From Cronobacter sakazakii (GTDB taxonomy: Bacteria; Pseudomonadota; Gammaproteobacteria; Enterobacterales; Enterobacteriaceae): a DNA stretch of 64,000 nucleotides. Below are positions 25,810 to 35,610 of this stretch, piece by piece (within the stretch, counting starts at the first letter, position 1; every line of letters begins with the position of its first letter). Made by a program: the position numbers and the translations under genes. The stretch lies in NCBI RefSeq assembly GCF_000982825.1, contig NZ_CP011047.1:1550001-1614000 (forward strand), given 5' to 3'. The notes under the pieces are model-generated. The model worked only from the letters and a program-made list of their open reading frames with translations, searched no databases and was not told the origin of the DNA.

Positions 25810-27141
25810 TCAGGCGGCGTTCTGCTCGTCTGGCAGTTTGGGCGTCAGCACACCCGGCTTGTTGTCGATGCGCGTCACCAGCAGCTGGTCGATGCGGTAG
25901 TTATCGATATCCACCACTTCAAACTTATACCCGGAGAACTTCACCGCGTCGGTGCGTTTCGGGATTTTGCGCAGCATAAACATCATAAAGCCGCCGATGG
26001 TTTCGTAGTTGCCGGACTGCGGGAACTCGTCGATATCCAGCACGCGCATGACGTCGTCAATCGGCGTGCCGCCGTCAATCAGCCAGGAGTTTTCGTCGCG
26101 CGCGACGATCTGCTCTTCCAGCCCCTGACCGACCAGATCGCCCATCAGCGTGGTCATCACGTCGTTCAGCGTGATAAGCCCCACCACCAGCGCATACTCG
26201 TTCATGATAACCGCGAAGTCTTCACCCGCCGTTTTGAAGCTCTCCAGCGCCTCGGAGAGCGTCAGCGTATCCGGCACGATAAGCGTGTTGCGGATCTGCA
26301 CGCCGCTGGTCAGCGCCAGGCTCTGGTTGGCCAGCACGCGGTTCAGCAGGTCTTTGGAATCGACATAACCGATGATGTGGTCGATATCCTGATTACAGAC
26401 CAGGAACTTGGAGTGCGGATGCTCCGCCACTTTGTTCTTCAGGCTCTGCTCATCTTCATGGAGATCGAACCAGACGATGTTTTCACGTGAGGTCATGGAG
26501 GACGGCACGGTGCGCGACTCCAGCTCAAACACGTTTTCGATAAGCTCGTGCTCCTGCTTGCGCAGGACGCCCGCGAGCGCGCCGGCTTCCACCACCGCGT
26601 AGATATCGTCGGAGGTGATGTCATCTTTACGCACCATCGGCAGCTTGAAGATGCGGAAAATCACATTCGCCATGCCGTTGAAGAACCACACCAGCGGGCG
26701 GAATACGAACAGACAGAAGCGCATCGGGTTGATGATGCGCAAAGCCACGGCTTCTGGCGCAATCATACCGATGCGTTTCGGGGTCAGGTCGGCGAAGAGA
26801 ATGAATAGGCTGGTGACGAGCGTAAAGGAGAGAATAAAGCTCACCTGCTCGGCGGCCTCGGGGGAGATAAACCGCACCAGCAGCGTGTAGAACGCCGGGG
26901 AAAACGCCGCATCGCCCACGATACCGCCAAGAATGGCGACGGCGTTCAGGCCAATCTGCACCACGGTAAAGAAGGTGCCGGGGTTTTCCTGCATCTTCAG
27001 CACCCGTTGGGCGTTGATGTTGCCGTCATCGGCCAGCAGCTTGAGTTTGATTTTACGGGAGGCGGCAAGCGAGATCTCGGAAAGCGAGAAAAAGGAGCTG
27101 ACGCCAATGAGACAAAGTATCAGTAAAATACTGTTTAACAT
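25810..27141 (-). CDS. paeA: CNNM/CBS-domain membrane protein PaeA (YtfL), polyamine export
   Basis: A 443-residue protein of the HlyC/CorC (UPF0053) family: an N-terminal DUF21/CNNM membrane domain with three to four helices (residues 1-170), a CBS-domain pair (about 205-330) and a C-terminal CorC/HlyC transporter-associated domain (about 345-425). The Salmonella and E. coli homologue has been reported to protect against cadaverine and putrescine, consistent with polyamine export. Length and sequence match E. coli YtfL. It reads toward ytfK. Confidence 0.93.
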   Translation of the reverse strand: MLNSILLILCLIGVSSFFSLSEISLAASRKIKLKLLADDGNINAQRVLKMQENPGTFFTVVQIGLNAVAILGGIVGDAAFSPAFYTLLVRFISPEAAEQVSFILSFTLVTSLFILFADLTPKRIGMIAPEAVALRIINPMRFCLFVFRPLVWFFNGMANVIFRIFKLPMVRKDDITSDDIYAVVEAGALAGVLRKQEHELIENVFELESRTVPSSMTSRENIVWFDLHEDEQSLKNKVAEHPHSKFLVCNQDIDHIIGYVDSKDLLNRVLANQSLALTSGVQIRNTLIVPDTLTLSEALESFKTAGEDFAVIMNEYALVVGLITLNDVMTTLMGDLVGQGLEEQIVARDENSWLIDGGTPIDDVMRVLDIDEFPQSGNYETIGGFMMFMLRKIPKRTDAVKFSGYKFEVVDIDNYRIDQLLVTRIDNKPGVLTPKLPDEQNAA

Positions 27142-27301
27142 ATCTTATCCAGCCATCGCCGGATCCTCGGAAGGGAAGTTGATTATTGTGTGAAAACACG
27201 GTGAATGCAGGCTGTAGAGAAGGAGGCCTGCAAATTCAAAGGGTAGTATAGCGTAAGCCCCGGCGTGGCTGCCAGAGGGCTTGCGCAACGGGTGAAGAAA
27301 G

Positions 27302-27332
27302 CGCCCGCCGCGTAGGGAAATTGCTGCGGGCG
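27302..27332 (-). terminator. Weak terminator downstream of the DUF1996 locus
   Basis: CGCCCGC and GCGGGCG pair around a 17-nt loop; on the minus strand a CTTTCTTC tail follows. It lies 8 bp after the end of the 3' fragment. Confidence 0.4.
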
Positions 27333-27339
27333 TAAACGG

Positions 27340-27933
27340 TCAGATCTCCGGTACGTTTTCGTAGCCTGTCAGCATCAGCAGCAGGTTTTCTTTGGTGCCT
27401 GCCGGGTTAAAGCTGTAATTGCCGCCCTGGCGGTCACCGCCAATGTACCAGGCGATTTCGGTTTTCCCGGCCGCCAGCGCGGCCCGCACGGCTTTATCGA
27501 CATCCACGTAGCGATAGATTCGCGCGTTATCGAGATACAGAATGCCGTCAGATTTGTAGTTACACGCCGGACGATTATTCCAGTTCACCTGATGCTCATC
27601 CCACTGCGTATCGGCCGGGTAAAAAAAGATCTGATTCGCGCCTTCGCCGTTTTTCCCGCCATAAATGCGAATTTTATATTTAAACAGCGCGGCATCGGCG
27701 TCGGAATAGCCTTCAGGCAGCGGCGGGATGGAAAATTTCACCAGCGACATGACCTCTTTATTGGCGGTGCGTCCCCCGTTGCGCCAGTCATCCTGCACCT
27801 GCAGCGTCGGCTCGTCACCAAAGTTACGGCCCGGCTCCGCGCTGCTGACAAACGTATCGGCGCTGGCGCGTTGGTAACTGAACGGAATATTGGTGCCGCA
27901 GTCCATATTTTTGTTCATGCATTCTTCGGTCAT
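27340..27933 (-). CDS. 3' fragment of a split DUF1996 gene (C-terminal beta-sandwich module)
   Basis: This frame encodes 197 residues in the same reading frame as the DUF1996 gene upstream, separated from it only by one TAA. The first about 20 residues (MTEECMNKNMDCGTNIP) look like the missing end of the DUF1996 domain, whose relatives end with a similar Cys-containing stretch. The rest (DTFVSSAEPGRNFGDEPTLQVQ, SLVKFSIPPLP, WDEHQVNWNNRP, ENLLLMLTGYENV) resembles the CBM96/DNRLRE-type beta-sandwich modules found on secreted proteins. It lacks a signal peptide and a clear ribosome site, so alone it would stay in the cytoplasm and is unlikely to work. Best read as the remainder of a nonsense-interrupted gene. 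Confidence 0.75.
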   Translation of the reverse strand: MTEECMNKNMDCGTNIPFSYQRASADTFVSSAEPGRNFGDEPTLQVQDDWRNGGRTANKEVMSLVKFSIPPLPEGYSDADAALFKYKIRIYGGKNGEGANQIFFYPADTQWDEHQVNWNNRPACNYKSDGILYLDNARIYRYVDVDKAVRAALAAGKTEIAWYIGGDRQGGNYSFNPAGTKENLLLMLTGYENVPEI

Positions 27934-27945
27934 AAACTGCGCCGA

Positions 27946-28755
27946 TTACACCGGCCAGCCATTCATAAAGTCGCCATGCGCGGTGTAGATACTGCCCCAT
28001 TTCTCAATGCGGGTTTCGCCATCCATCTGCGGGTCCATCGACAGCTGGATTTTTGCGGTATCAAACGAGGTAATCTGTGGCAGAACCCAGGCGACGTTCA
28101 TATTCACCGTCGGGATTTTCACCGGGAAGTCCGCCGGGCACGCGCCTGCGTCGTTGGTGTAGGTGGCGTTCATCCTGCCGCGTGCGGGTTTGAGGTTGAC
28201 GCCATCCCAGCAGTTCGGGAACTGGATACCGATATTAAACTGTACCGCATCGCCTTTCTGGCGTAACCCGCAGACTTCGCCTGCCGTATTGGTATACCCC
28301 TTGCCATTGGCGCACAGGAAGGTGATGCGCCGGTTAGGCCCGGTGCCGTAATGATCGCCCGCCAGCAACTCAAGACCGGGCGGGAAGGGGGTCAGGGGGT
28401 AAGTATCTACACTGGTGCTTTGATAGTAGGTTTTCTGGTAGGCAGGTTTGACGATTTGTCCGTCGGGCAACTTCATGGTGGGAACCCACCAGGCGGAGCT
28501 GTCCGCTTTGTTATTACAGGTATTATCCGGCTGGTTTCGCAGCCGGACATAATCGGAATAAGCGTCGGTATGGGTATTGCCAAAGAAGTCATGCAGCATG
28601 GCGTGGTTTGGCATGCCATACATCATGATGGCATCGTCGCCAGCGGTATGGTGGTAAGCACAGTCAACATCCGCCTGGGGACCGGCCCAGGCGGAAAGCG
28701 CACTAAGACCGGTCACCACCGGGATAAACGAGCGTAACAGCGTGATGAGTTTCAT
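27946..28755 (-). CDS. 5' fragment of a split secreted DUF1996 protein
   Basis: A signal peptide (about residues 1-24, ending SAWA) is followed by a DUF1996 domain: DVDCAYHHTAGDDAIMMYGMPN, AMLHDFFGNTHTDAYSDYVRLR, SAWWVPTMKLPDGQIVKPAYQKTYYQS, FPNCWDGVNLKPARGRMNATY and the near-terminal AHGDFMNGW. The domain stops abruptly at TAA 27946-27948 just after HGDFMNGWPV, and its expected end plus a C-terminal module continue in the same frame. The ATG at 28755 has GGAG 7 nt upstream. DUF1996 proteins are secreted, common in fungi and actinomycetes, and of unknown function; an extracellular polysaccharide-related role is inference. The gene is absent from this place in E. coli. Confidence 0.82.
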   Translation of the reverse strand: MKLITLLRSFIPVVTGLSALSAWAGPQADVDCAYHHTAGDDAIMMYGMPNHAMLHDFFGNTHTDAYSDYVRLRNQPDNTCNNKADSSAWWVPTMKLPDGQIVKPAYQKTYYQSTSVDTYPLTPFPPGLELLAGDHYGTGPNRRITFLCANGKGYTNTAGEVCGLRQKGDAVQFNIGIQFPNCWDGVNLKPARGRMNATYTNDAGACPADFPVKIPTVNMNVAWVLPQITSFDTAKIQLSMDPQMDGETRIEKWGSIYTAHGDFMNGWPV

Positions 28756-28860
28756 AGCAGTTCTCCGCAACCAGTGTCGGTTGAGGGATAGCATGGGCGC
28801 GCCGCTTAACGCCTCTCATCACTTATCACAAATCCTGATAATACAATGATTGATGAATTG

Positions 28861-29499
28861 TTACGCCTCGGGTGGCAGGCACACGCCGATGCCGCCGATG
28901 CCGCAATAGCCGTACGGATTTTTGTGCAGATACTGCTGGTGTTCGTCTTCGGCATAGTAAAACGGTTTGGCCGGGGCGATTTCTGTCGTGATATGGCGAT
29001 AGTCGCCCGCCGCTTCCATCGCCGCGCGGAACCGTTCGAGGCTCGCCTGCGCCGCGGCCTCTTGCTCCGGCGTTAACGGGTAAATCGCCGAACGGTATTG
29101 CGTCCCGACATCATTACCCTGACGCATCCCCTGTGCCGGATCGTGGTTTTCCCAGAACACCTGCAACAGCTGTTCGTAGCTGATGACGTTCGGGTCATAG
29201 ACCACGCGCACCGCTTCGGCGTGCCCCGTCTGCCCGCTGCAGACTTCGCGGTAGGTCGGGTTTGGCGTATAACCGCCGGTGTAGCCTGCCGCGGTGCTGT
29301 AGACGCCCGGCAGCGCCCAGAAGAGTCTCTCCACGCCCCAGAAGCAGCCCATCGCGAATAACGCCACCTCCATTCCTTCCGGCACATTGGTCATTGAGTG
29401 CCCGGTCACGGTATGCAACGCTGCCACCGGCATACGGGTGTTACGCCCCGGCAGAGCCTCTTCTTCGGTAATCATTTGTTTCTTATCAAAAAAACTCAT
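28861..29499 (-). CDS. msrA: Peptide methionine (S)-S-oxide reductase MsrA
   Basis: MsrA repairs oxidised methionine in proteins. The 212-residue sequence has the catalytic GCFWG motif with Cys52, the GYTGG and HAEAV substrate-binding stretches, and the resolving-cysteine region near the C-terminus (YGYCGIGGIGVCLPP), giving two resolving Cys as in E. coli. An AGGAGGT ribosome site precedes the ATG. It is divergent from tamA as in E. coli; the stress-repair and outer-membrane-assembly genes share a 224-bp intergenic region. Confidence 0.97.
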   Translation of the reverse strand: MSFFDKKQMITEEEALPGRNTRMPVAALHTVTGHSMTNVPEGMEVALFAMGCFWGVERLFWALPGVYSTAAGYTGGYTPNPTYREVCSGQTGHAEAVRVVYDPNVISYEQLLQVFWENHDPAQGMRQGNDVGTQYRSAIYPLTPEQEAAAQASLERFRAAMEAAGDYRHITTEIAPAKPFYYAEDEHQQYLHKNPYGYCGIGGIGVCLPPEA

Positions 29500-29723
29500 A
29501 GGGCCGACCTCCTGAAAAATGTTAAGCGTGCAAATTCTCGCCTGCGGTTGTCACGAAGCGGCTCTTTGCCCACAATAAACCTCTTAAATGCGACTAAATT
29601 AAACATAAGAAATATTTGGGTGATCGTCTTCATTTCAACTCCATTTACCGGAGTTTTGTCAGGCCGCGGAGCGGCATCAGGTTTCCTCCCGGGAGTGGGA
29701 ATAAGGGATATTCAGGAGAAAAC

Positions 29724-31457
29724 GTGCCATTAATCCGTAACTTGTGCTGGGCCACGCTGCTGGTGGCGGGCGCCTCGACCGCTGCGCCTGTCCGTTTGCA
29801 GGTGGAAGGGTTGACCGGCGCGCTACAAAAAAACGTCCGCGCTCAGCTTTCCACGATTCAGACGGATGAGGTCACGCCGGACCGCCGCTTTCGCGCGCGC
29901 GTCGATGACGCCATCCGCAACGGGCTGAAAGCGCTGGGCTACTACGAACCGACCATTGATTTCGAACTGCGTGAACCGCCGCCGGGCGGGCGTCGCCAGG
30001 TGTTGCTGGCGCGGGTTAACGCGGGCAAACCGGTGCTTATCGCCGGAACGAATGTGATTCTGCGCGGCGGCGCGCGCGACGATAAAGAGTACCTGGCGCT
30101 GCTGAAAAAGCGTCCCGCCATCGGCACAGTGCTGAACCATAACGACTACGACAGTTTCAAAAAAGGGCTGACCAGCCTGGCGCTGCGTCGGGGCTATTTC
30201 GACAGCGAATATAAAAAAAGCCAGCTTGGCGTTTCGGTGGAGCGTCGCGAGGCATTCTGGGATATCGATTACGACAGCGGGCAGCGCTACCGCTTCGGCG
30301 ATGTCACCTTCAGCGGCTCGCAGATCCGCGAAGAGTATCTGCAAAACCTGGTGCCGTTTAAAAAGGGCGATTATTACCAGTCAAGCGACGTAGCAGAGCT
30401 CAGCCGCCGTTTATCCGCCACCGGCTGGTTTAACTCGGTCGTCGTGGCGCCGGAATTTGAAAAATCCCGTAAGACCAAAGTGCTGCCGCTGCGGGGCGTG
30501 GTCTCGCCGCGCATTAAAAATACCGTCGAAGTGGGCGCGGGGTACTCCACTGACGTCGGACCGCGTCTCAAAGCGAACTGGCGCAAACCGTGGATCAATT
30601 CTTACGGCCATAGCCTGACCACCTCGACCAGTATCTCCGCGCCGGAGCAGCAGCTCGATTTCAGCTATAAAATGCCGCTGCTGAAGAACCCGCTGGAGCA
30701 ATATTATCTGGTGCAGGGCGGCTTTAAGCGCACCGATCTCAACGATACCGAAGCAGATTCCACCACGCTTGCCGTCTCCCGCTACTGGGATCTCTCCAGC
30801 GGCTGGCAGCGCGCCATTAACCTGCGCTGGAGTCTGGATCACTTTACCCAGGCCAACGTCACCCATACCACGATGCTGCTCTATCCGGGCGTGATGCTAA
30901 GCCGCACTCGCTCACGCGGTGGCCTGATGCCGACGTGGGGCGATTCACAGCGCTATTCCATTGACTACTCTGACTCCGCCTGGGGCTCTGACGTCGATTT
31001 CGTCGTCCTGCAGGCGCAAAACGTCTGGATACGCACGCTCTATGACAAACATCGCTTTGTGGCGCGCGGCAACCTCGGCTGGATAGAAACCAACGACTTT
31101 GAGCGCGTGCCGCCGGACCTGCGCTTCTTCGCGGGCGGCGACCGCAGCATCCGCGGTTATAAATATAAATCTATCTCTCCTAAAGATGACGACGGCAAGC
31201 TGACCGGCGCCTCGAAACTCGCTACCGGCTCGCTGGAATACCAGTACAACGTGACCGGCAAATGGTGGGGCGCGGTGTTTGTCGATTCCGGTGAAGCCGT
31301 CAACGACATCAAGCAAAGCAATTTCAAAACTGGCGCGGGCGTCGGGGTGCGCTGGCAGTCGCCGGTCGGGCCGATCAAGCTCGATTTCGCGGTGCCCGTT
31401 GGCGACAAAGAGGAGCATGGTTTGCAGTTTTACATCGGTCTGGGGCCTGAATTATGA
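29724..31457 (+). CDS. tamA: Outer-membrane translocation and assembly protein TamA
   Basis: TamA is a BamA/Omp85-family outer-membrane barrel with three periplasmic POTRA domains; with TamB it helps insert some autotransporters and fimbrial ushers and supports envelope lipid homeostasis. The 577-residue product matches E. coli in length. A signal peptide (residues about 1-20), POTRA domains to about 270 and the C-terminal barrel follow in order. The conserved lid-lock segment GGDRSIRGYKY lies near residue 473. The start is GTG 29724, preceded by AGGAG at 5 nt; the longer open frame upstream has no support. The last codons overlap the tamB ATG (ATGA). Confidence 0.97.
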   Translation: MPLIRNLCWATLLVAGASTAAPVRLQVEGLTGALQKNVRAQLSTIQTDEVTPDRRFRARVDDAIRNGLKALGYYEPTIDFELREPPPGGRRQVLLARVNAGKPVLIAGTNVILRGGARDDKEYLALLKKRPAIGTVLNHNDYDSFKKGLTSLALRRGYFDSEYKKSQLGVSVERREAFWDIDYDSGQRYRFGDVTFSGSQIREEYLQNLVPFKKGDYYQSSDVAELSRRLSATGWFNSVVVAPEFEKSRKTKVLPLRGVVSPRIKNTVEVGAGYSTDVGPRLKANWRKPWINSYGHSLTTSTSISAPEQQLDFSYKMPLLKNPLEQYYLVQGGFKRTDLNDTEADSTTLAVSRYWDLSSGWQRAINLRWSLDHFTQANVTHTTMLLYPGVMLSRTRSRGGLMPTWGDSQRYSIDYSDSAWGSDVDFVVLQAQNVWIRTLYDKHRFVARGNLGWIETNDFERVPPDLRFFAGGDRSIRGYKYKSISPKDDDGKLTGASKLATGSLEYQYNVTGKWWGAVFVDSGEAVNDIKQSNFKTGAGVGVRWQSPVGPIKLDFAVPVGDKEEHGLQFYIGLGPEL

Positions 31458-34400
31458 GTCGTATGAAAAAAATCAGCCTCGCCGTTCTGGCCGTTGTCGT
31501 GCTGCTTATCGCAACCGTTGGCTTTCTGGTGGGCACCACCACGGGTTTACACCTGGTTTTCAACGCCGCTAACCGCTGGGTGCCGGGGCTGGATATTGGC
31601 CGCGTCACGGGCGGCTGGCGTGACCTGACTATCACCTCGCTGCGCTACCAGCAGCCGGGCGTGGACGTTAACGCCGGCGAAATCCATCTTTCCGTGAAGC
31701 TCGCCTGCCTGCGCGACAGCAGCCTGTGCGTGAATGATTTCTCGCTGAAAGATATCAACGTGGTCGTCGATACCAAAAAAATGCCGCCAGCGGCGAAAGT
31801 GGAAGAAGAAGAGAGTGGGCCGCTTGATCTCTCCACGCCGTACCCGATTACGCTGAGCCGGGCGGCGCTGCATAACGTCAATATCAAAATCGACGATACG
31901 CTGGTGTCGGTGATGGATTTCAGCTCGGGCCTCGCCTGGGAGAGCCGCAATCTGACGCTCAACCCGACCTCGTTACAGGGGCTGCTCATCGCGCTGCCCA
32001 AAGCGGCGGATGTGGCGCAGGAGGAGGTGATCGAGCCGAAGGTGAATAACCCGCAGCCGCAGGAGAAACCGCTCGGCGAGACGCTGCGTGAGCTGTTCGC
32101 TAAACCTGTGCTGCCGGAGATGACGGATGTCCATCTGCCGCTCAACCTGACGGTGGAAAATTTTCACGGCGAACAGCTGCGCCTGACCGGCGACACCGAT
32201 ATTACGGTCAGTAATCTGCTGGTGAAAATCAGCAGCGTGGATGGCGTCACGAAGCTCGACACGCTGGATATCGATTCGAATCAGGGCACGGTTAACGCCA
32301 CCGGCAGCGCGGAGCTGCGCAACAACTGGCCGGTCGATATTACGCTTAACAGCACGCTGAACGTGGAGCCGCTCAAGGGCGAGAAAGTGAAGCTCAAAGT
32401 GGGCGGCGCGCTGCGCGACCAACTGGAGTTCGGCGTCAATCTTTCCGGCCCGGTGGATGTAGTGCTGCGCGGGCAGACGAAACTTGCCGAAGCGGGCTTG
32501 CCGCTCAATCTGGATATTACCAGCGAGCAGCTCTACTGGCCGCTCACTGGCCCGAAACAGTATCAGGCTGACGATCTTAAACTGAAGCTTTCCGGCAAAA
32601 TGACCGATTACGCGCTGTCGTTCCGTACCGCCGTGAAAGGCGATCAACTGCCGCCCGCCACCATTACGCTTGACGGTAAGGGCAATGAACAGCAGATCAA
32701 CATTGATAAGCTGGATGTCGCGGCGCTGCAGGGCCACACCACGCTGACCGCGTTGCTCGACTGGCAGCAGGCCATCAGCTGGCGCGGCGAACTGGCGCTG
32801 AAAGGCATTAACACCGCCAAACAGTACCCGGAGTGGCCGTCGAAGCTTGACGGGCTGATGAAGCTGCGCGGCAGCCTCTATGGCGGCACCTGGCAGCTTG
32901 ATGTGCCGGAGCTGAAGCTCGCGGGCAACGTTAAGCAGAATAAGGTGAAGGTCGACGGGCAGCTTAAGGGCAACAGCTATCTTCAGTGGACTATCCCCGG
33001 CCTGCATCTGGAATTAGGGCGCAATAAAGCGGACGTGAAGGGCGAGCTGGGCGTTAAAGATCTGGCGCTGGACGCCACGATTGACGCGCCGGCGCTGGAT
33101 AACGCGCTGCCGGGGCTCGGCGGCACAGCGAAAGGGCTGGTGAAAATTCGCGGTAACGTCGAGGCACCGGAACTTAACGCCGATGTCACCGCGCGCAACC
33201 TGCGCTGGCAGGAGCTCTCCGTCGCGCAGGTGCGCCTGCTTGGCGATGTGAAATCCACCGATCAGATCGGCGGCTCGCTGGATCTGCGCGTTGAGCGTCT
33301 GGTGCAGGGCGATATCAACCTGCGGCTGATTACGCTCGCCGCCAAAGGCAATGAAAAGTCACATCAGATGGCGCTGCGCGTGCAGGGCGAGCCGGTCTCC
33401 GGGCAGCTCGACCTGCGCGGCAGCTTTGACCGTCAGGCGATGCGCTGGCGCGGCGAGATTGATAATACGCGCTTCGCCACGCCAGTCGGCCCATGGGCGC
33501 TAAGCCGCGCGCTGACGCTCGACTACCGCGGGCAGGAGCAGAAAATCGCCATCGGCCCGCACTGCTGGCGTAACCCGAACGCCGAGCTCTGCGTTCCGCA
33601 AACCATCGATGCGGGCGCGACCGGCCGGGCGCAGGTGAATCTCAACCGTTTCGATCTGGCCATGATCAAACCGTTTATGCCGGAAGAGACGCAGGCGAGC
33701 GGGCTTTTCACCGGTAAAGCGGATGTCAGCTGGGATACCACAAAAGAAGGGCTGCCGCAGGGACAGGTGCAGCTCGCCGGGCGCGGGGTTCGCGTGACGC
33801 AACTGGTGAACGGCAATCCGCTGCTGGTGGCGTTCGACACGCTGAACCTGAACGCGGAGTTGCGTAATAACCGTGCGCGGCTCAACTGGCTGATTCGTCT
33901 CGCTAATAATGGCCAGTTCGACGGTGATATTCAGGTGGCGGACCCACAGGAGCGCCGCAATCTTTCCGGGAATATCAATATCCGTAATTTCTCGCTCGCT
34001 ATCGCCAACCCGGTCTTTTCGCGCGGCGAGAAAGCGGCGGGTATTCTGAGCGCGAACCTGCGGCTTGGCGGCGACGCCCGCCAGCCGCAGCTGTTCGGCC
34101 AGATGCAGCTTAACGGCGTGGATATCGAGGGTAACTTTATGCCGTTCGATATGCAGCCGAGCCAGCTTGCCATGAACTTCAATGGCATGAGTTCGACGCT
34201 GCAGGGAGTGGTGCGCACGAAGCAGGGCGAAATCGCGCTGAACGGTAACGCCGACTGGAGCCAGATCGATAACTGGCGCGCCCGAGTGGAGGCGCGCGGC
34301 AGCCGCGTGCGGATCACCGTGCCACCGATGGTGCGCCTGGACGTTTCGCCGGATGTGGTGCTGGAGGCGACGCCAAGCCTGATTACGCTTGATGGCCGTG

Positions 34401-35230
34401 TGGATGTGCCGTGGGCGCGCATCGTGGTACACGATCTGCCGGAAAGCGCGGTGGGCGTCTCCAGTGATGAAGTTCTGCTCGATGAAAATCTGAAACCGGA
34501 AGAGGAGCAGCACGCTTCCATTCCGATCAATAGTAATCTCATCGTTCACGTTGGGAACAACGTGCGGATAGATGCTTTTGGGCTGAAGGCGCGTCTCACC
34601 GGCGATCTGAAAGTCGCGCAGGATAAACAGGGGCTGGGCCTGAACGGGCAGATTAATATTCCGGAAGGGCGCTTCCACGCTTACGGCCAGGATCTGCTGG
34701 TGCGTAAGGGTGAGCTGCTGTTCTCCGGTCCGCCGGACCGGCCACTCCTGAATATCGAGGCGATCCGTAACCCTGACGCCACCGAAAACGATGTGATCGC
34801 TGGCGTGCGCGTAACTGGCGAAACCGACGAGCCGAAGGTGGAAGTCTTCTCCGACCCGGCAATGTCGCAGCAGGAGGCGCTCTCTTATCTCTTGCGCGGG
34901 CAGGGGCTTGAGAGCGGGCAGAGCGACAGCGACGCCATGACGTCCATGCTGATTGGCCTGGGGGTTGCACAAAGTGGTCAGGTTGTGGGTAAAATCGGCG
35001 AGACGTTTGGCGTAAGCAATCTGGCGCTGGACACCGAAGGGGTGGGCGATTCCTCCCAGGTGGTGGTCAGCGGCTATGTACTGCCGGGTCTCCAGGTGAA
35101 ATACGGCGTGGGCATTTTTGACTCGCTGGCGACGCTCACGCTAAGGTATCGCCTGATGCCTAAGCTATATCTGGAAGCGGTGTCTGGCGTAGATCAGGCA
35201 CTTGATGTGCTCTATCAGTTTGAGTTTTAG
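31454..35230 (+). CDS. tamB: Translocation and assembly protein TamB (AsmA-like bridge)
   Basis: A 1258-residue protein anchored by one N-terminal helix (about residues 8-28). It has a very long periplasmic beta-taco of the AsmA-like/VPS13-like type and the C-terminal TamB (DUF490) domain that docks to TamA, ending in the beta-signal-like VLYQFEF. Together with YhdP and YdbH, TamB is implicated in phospholipid transport to the outer membrane. It overlaps tamA by 4 bp, so the two are translationally coupled. Length equals E. coli TamB within one residue, and no frameshift is seen. Confidence 0.97.
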   Translation: MSRMKKISLAVLAVVVLLIATVGFLVGTTTGLHLVFNAANRWVPGLDIGRVTGGWRDLTITSLRYQQPGVDVNAGEIHLSVKLACLRDSSLCVNDFSLKDINVVVDTKKMPPAAKVEEEESGPLDLSTPYPITLSRAALHNVNIKIDDTLVSVMDFSSGLAWESRNLTLNPTSLQGLLIALPKAADVAQEEVIEPKVNNPQPQEKPLGETLRELFAKPVLPEMTDVHLPLNLTVENFHGEQLRLTGDTDITVSNLLVKISSVDGVTKLDTLDIDSNQGTVNATGSAELRNNWPVDITLNSTLNVEPLKGEKVKLKVGGALRDQLEFGVNLSGPVDVVLRGQTKLAEAGLPLNLDITSEQLYWPLTGPKQYQADDLKLKLSGKMTDYALSFRTAVKGDQLPPATITLDGKGNEQQINIDKLDVAALQGHTTLTALLDWQQAISWRGELALKGINTAKQYPEWPSKLDGLMKLRGSLYGGTWQLDVPELKLAGNVKQNKVKVDGQLKGNSYLQWTIPGLHLELGRNKADVKGELGVKDLALDATIDAPALDNALPGLGGTAKGLVKIRGNVEAPELNADVTARNLRWQELSVAQVRLLGDVKSTDQIGGSLDLRVERLVQGDINLRLITLAAKGNEKSHQMALRVQGEPVSGQLDLRGSFDRQAMRWRGEIDNTRFATPVGPWALSRALTLDYRGQEQKIAIGPHCWRNPNAELCVPQTIDAGATGRAQVNLNRFDLAMIKPFMPEETQASGLFTGKADVSWDTTKEGLPQGQVQLAGRGVRVTQLVNGNPLLVAFDTLNLNAELRNNRARLNWLIRLANNGQFDGDIQVADPQERRNLSGNINIRNFSLAIANPVFSRGEKAAGILSANLRLGGDARQPQLFGQMQLNGVDIEGNFMPFDMQPSQLAMNFNGMSSTLQGVVRTKQGEIALNGNADWSQIDNWRARVEARGSRVRITVPPMVRLDVSPDVVLEATPSLITLDGRVDVPWARIVVHDLPESAVGVSSDEVLLDENLKPEEEQHASIPINSNLIVHVGNNVRIDAFGLKARLTGDLKVAQDKQGLGLNGQINIPEGRFHAYGQDLLVRKGELLFSGPPDRPLLNIEAIRNPDATENDVIAGVRVTGETDEPKVEVFSDPAMSQQEALSYLLRGQGLESGQSDSDAMTSMLIGLGVAQSGQVVGKIGETFGVSNLALDTEGVGDSSQVVVSGYVLPGLQVKYGVGIFDSLATLTLRYRLMPKLYLEAVSGVDQALDVLYQFEF

Positions 35231-35232
35231 CA

Positions 35233-35568
35233 ATGCGAATATTTGTCTACGGCAGTTTACGACGCAAACAAGGCAACAGCCACTGGATGACCAACGCCCA
35301 GTGGCTGGGCGATTATGACATCGAAAACTACCAGCTCTTCAGCCTGGGGCATTACCCTGGGGCAGTGCCAGGCGAAGGCTCGGTAGTCGGCGAAGTGTAT
35401 CGCATCGATGCCACGACGCTTGCGGAGCTGGATGCGTTGCGCACCGCGCGCGGCGAGTATAAACGCCAGCTTATCCAGACGCCGTACGGCAGCGCCTGGA
35501 TGTATGTTTACCAACGACCAACTGAAGGGCTGACCCGCATCGAAAGCGGCAACTGGCTCGACAGATAA
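35233..35568 (+). CDS. ytfP: Gamma-glutamylcyclotransferase-fold protein YtfP
   Basis: A 111-residue protein of the GGCT-like/AIG2 fold. The nucleotide-loop-like YGSLRRKQGN at residues 5-14 is the family signature, and the acidic Glu of the EGSVVGEVY stretch is in the usual catalytic place. It starts two bases after the tamB stop and is followed by a strong terminator, so it is the last gene of tamA-tamB-ytfP as in E. coli. Its substrate is unknown. Confidence 0.94.
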   Translation: MRIFVYGSLRRKQGNSHWMTNAQWLGDYDIENYQLFSLGHYPGAVPGEGSVVGEVYRIDATTLAELDALRTARGEYKRQLIQTPYGSAWMYVYQRPTEGLTRIESGNWLDR

Positions 35569-35584
35569 AATCGTTCTTCCTCGA

Positions 35585-35610
35585 AAACCACGCTTCGGCG
35601 TGGTTTTTTA
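35585..35610 (+). terminator. Rho-independent terminator of tamA-tamB-ytfP
   Basis: A perfect 8-bp stem (AACCACGC / GCGTGGTT) capped by a TTCG tetraloop is followed by a T-run. Confidence 0.92.
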
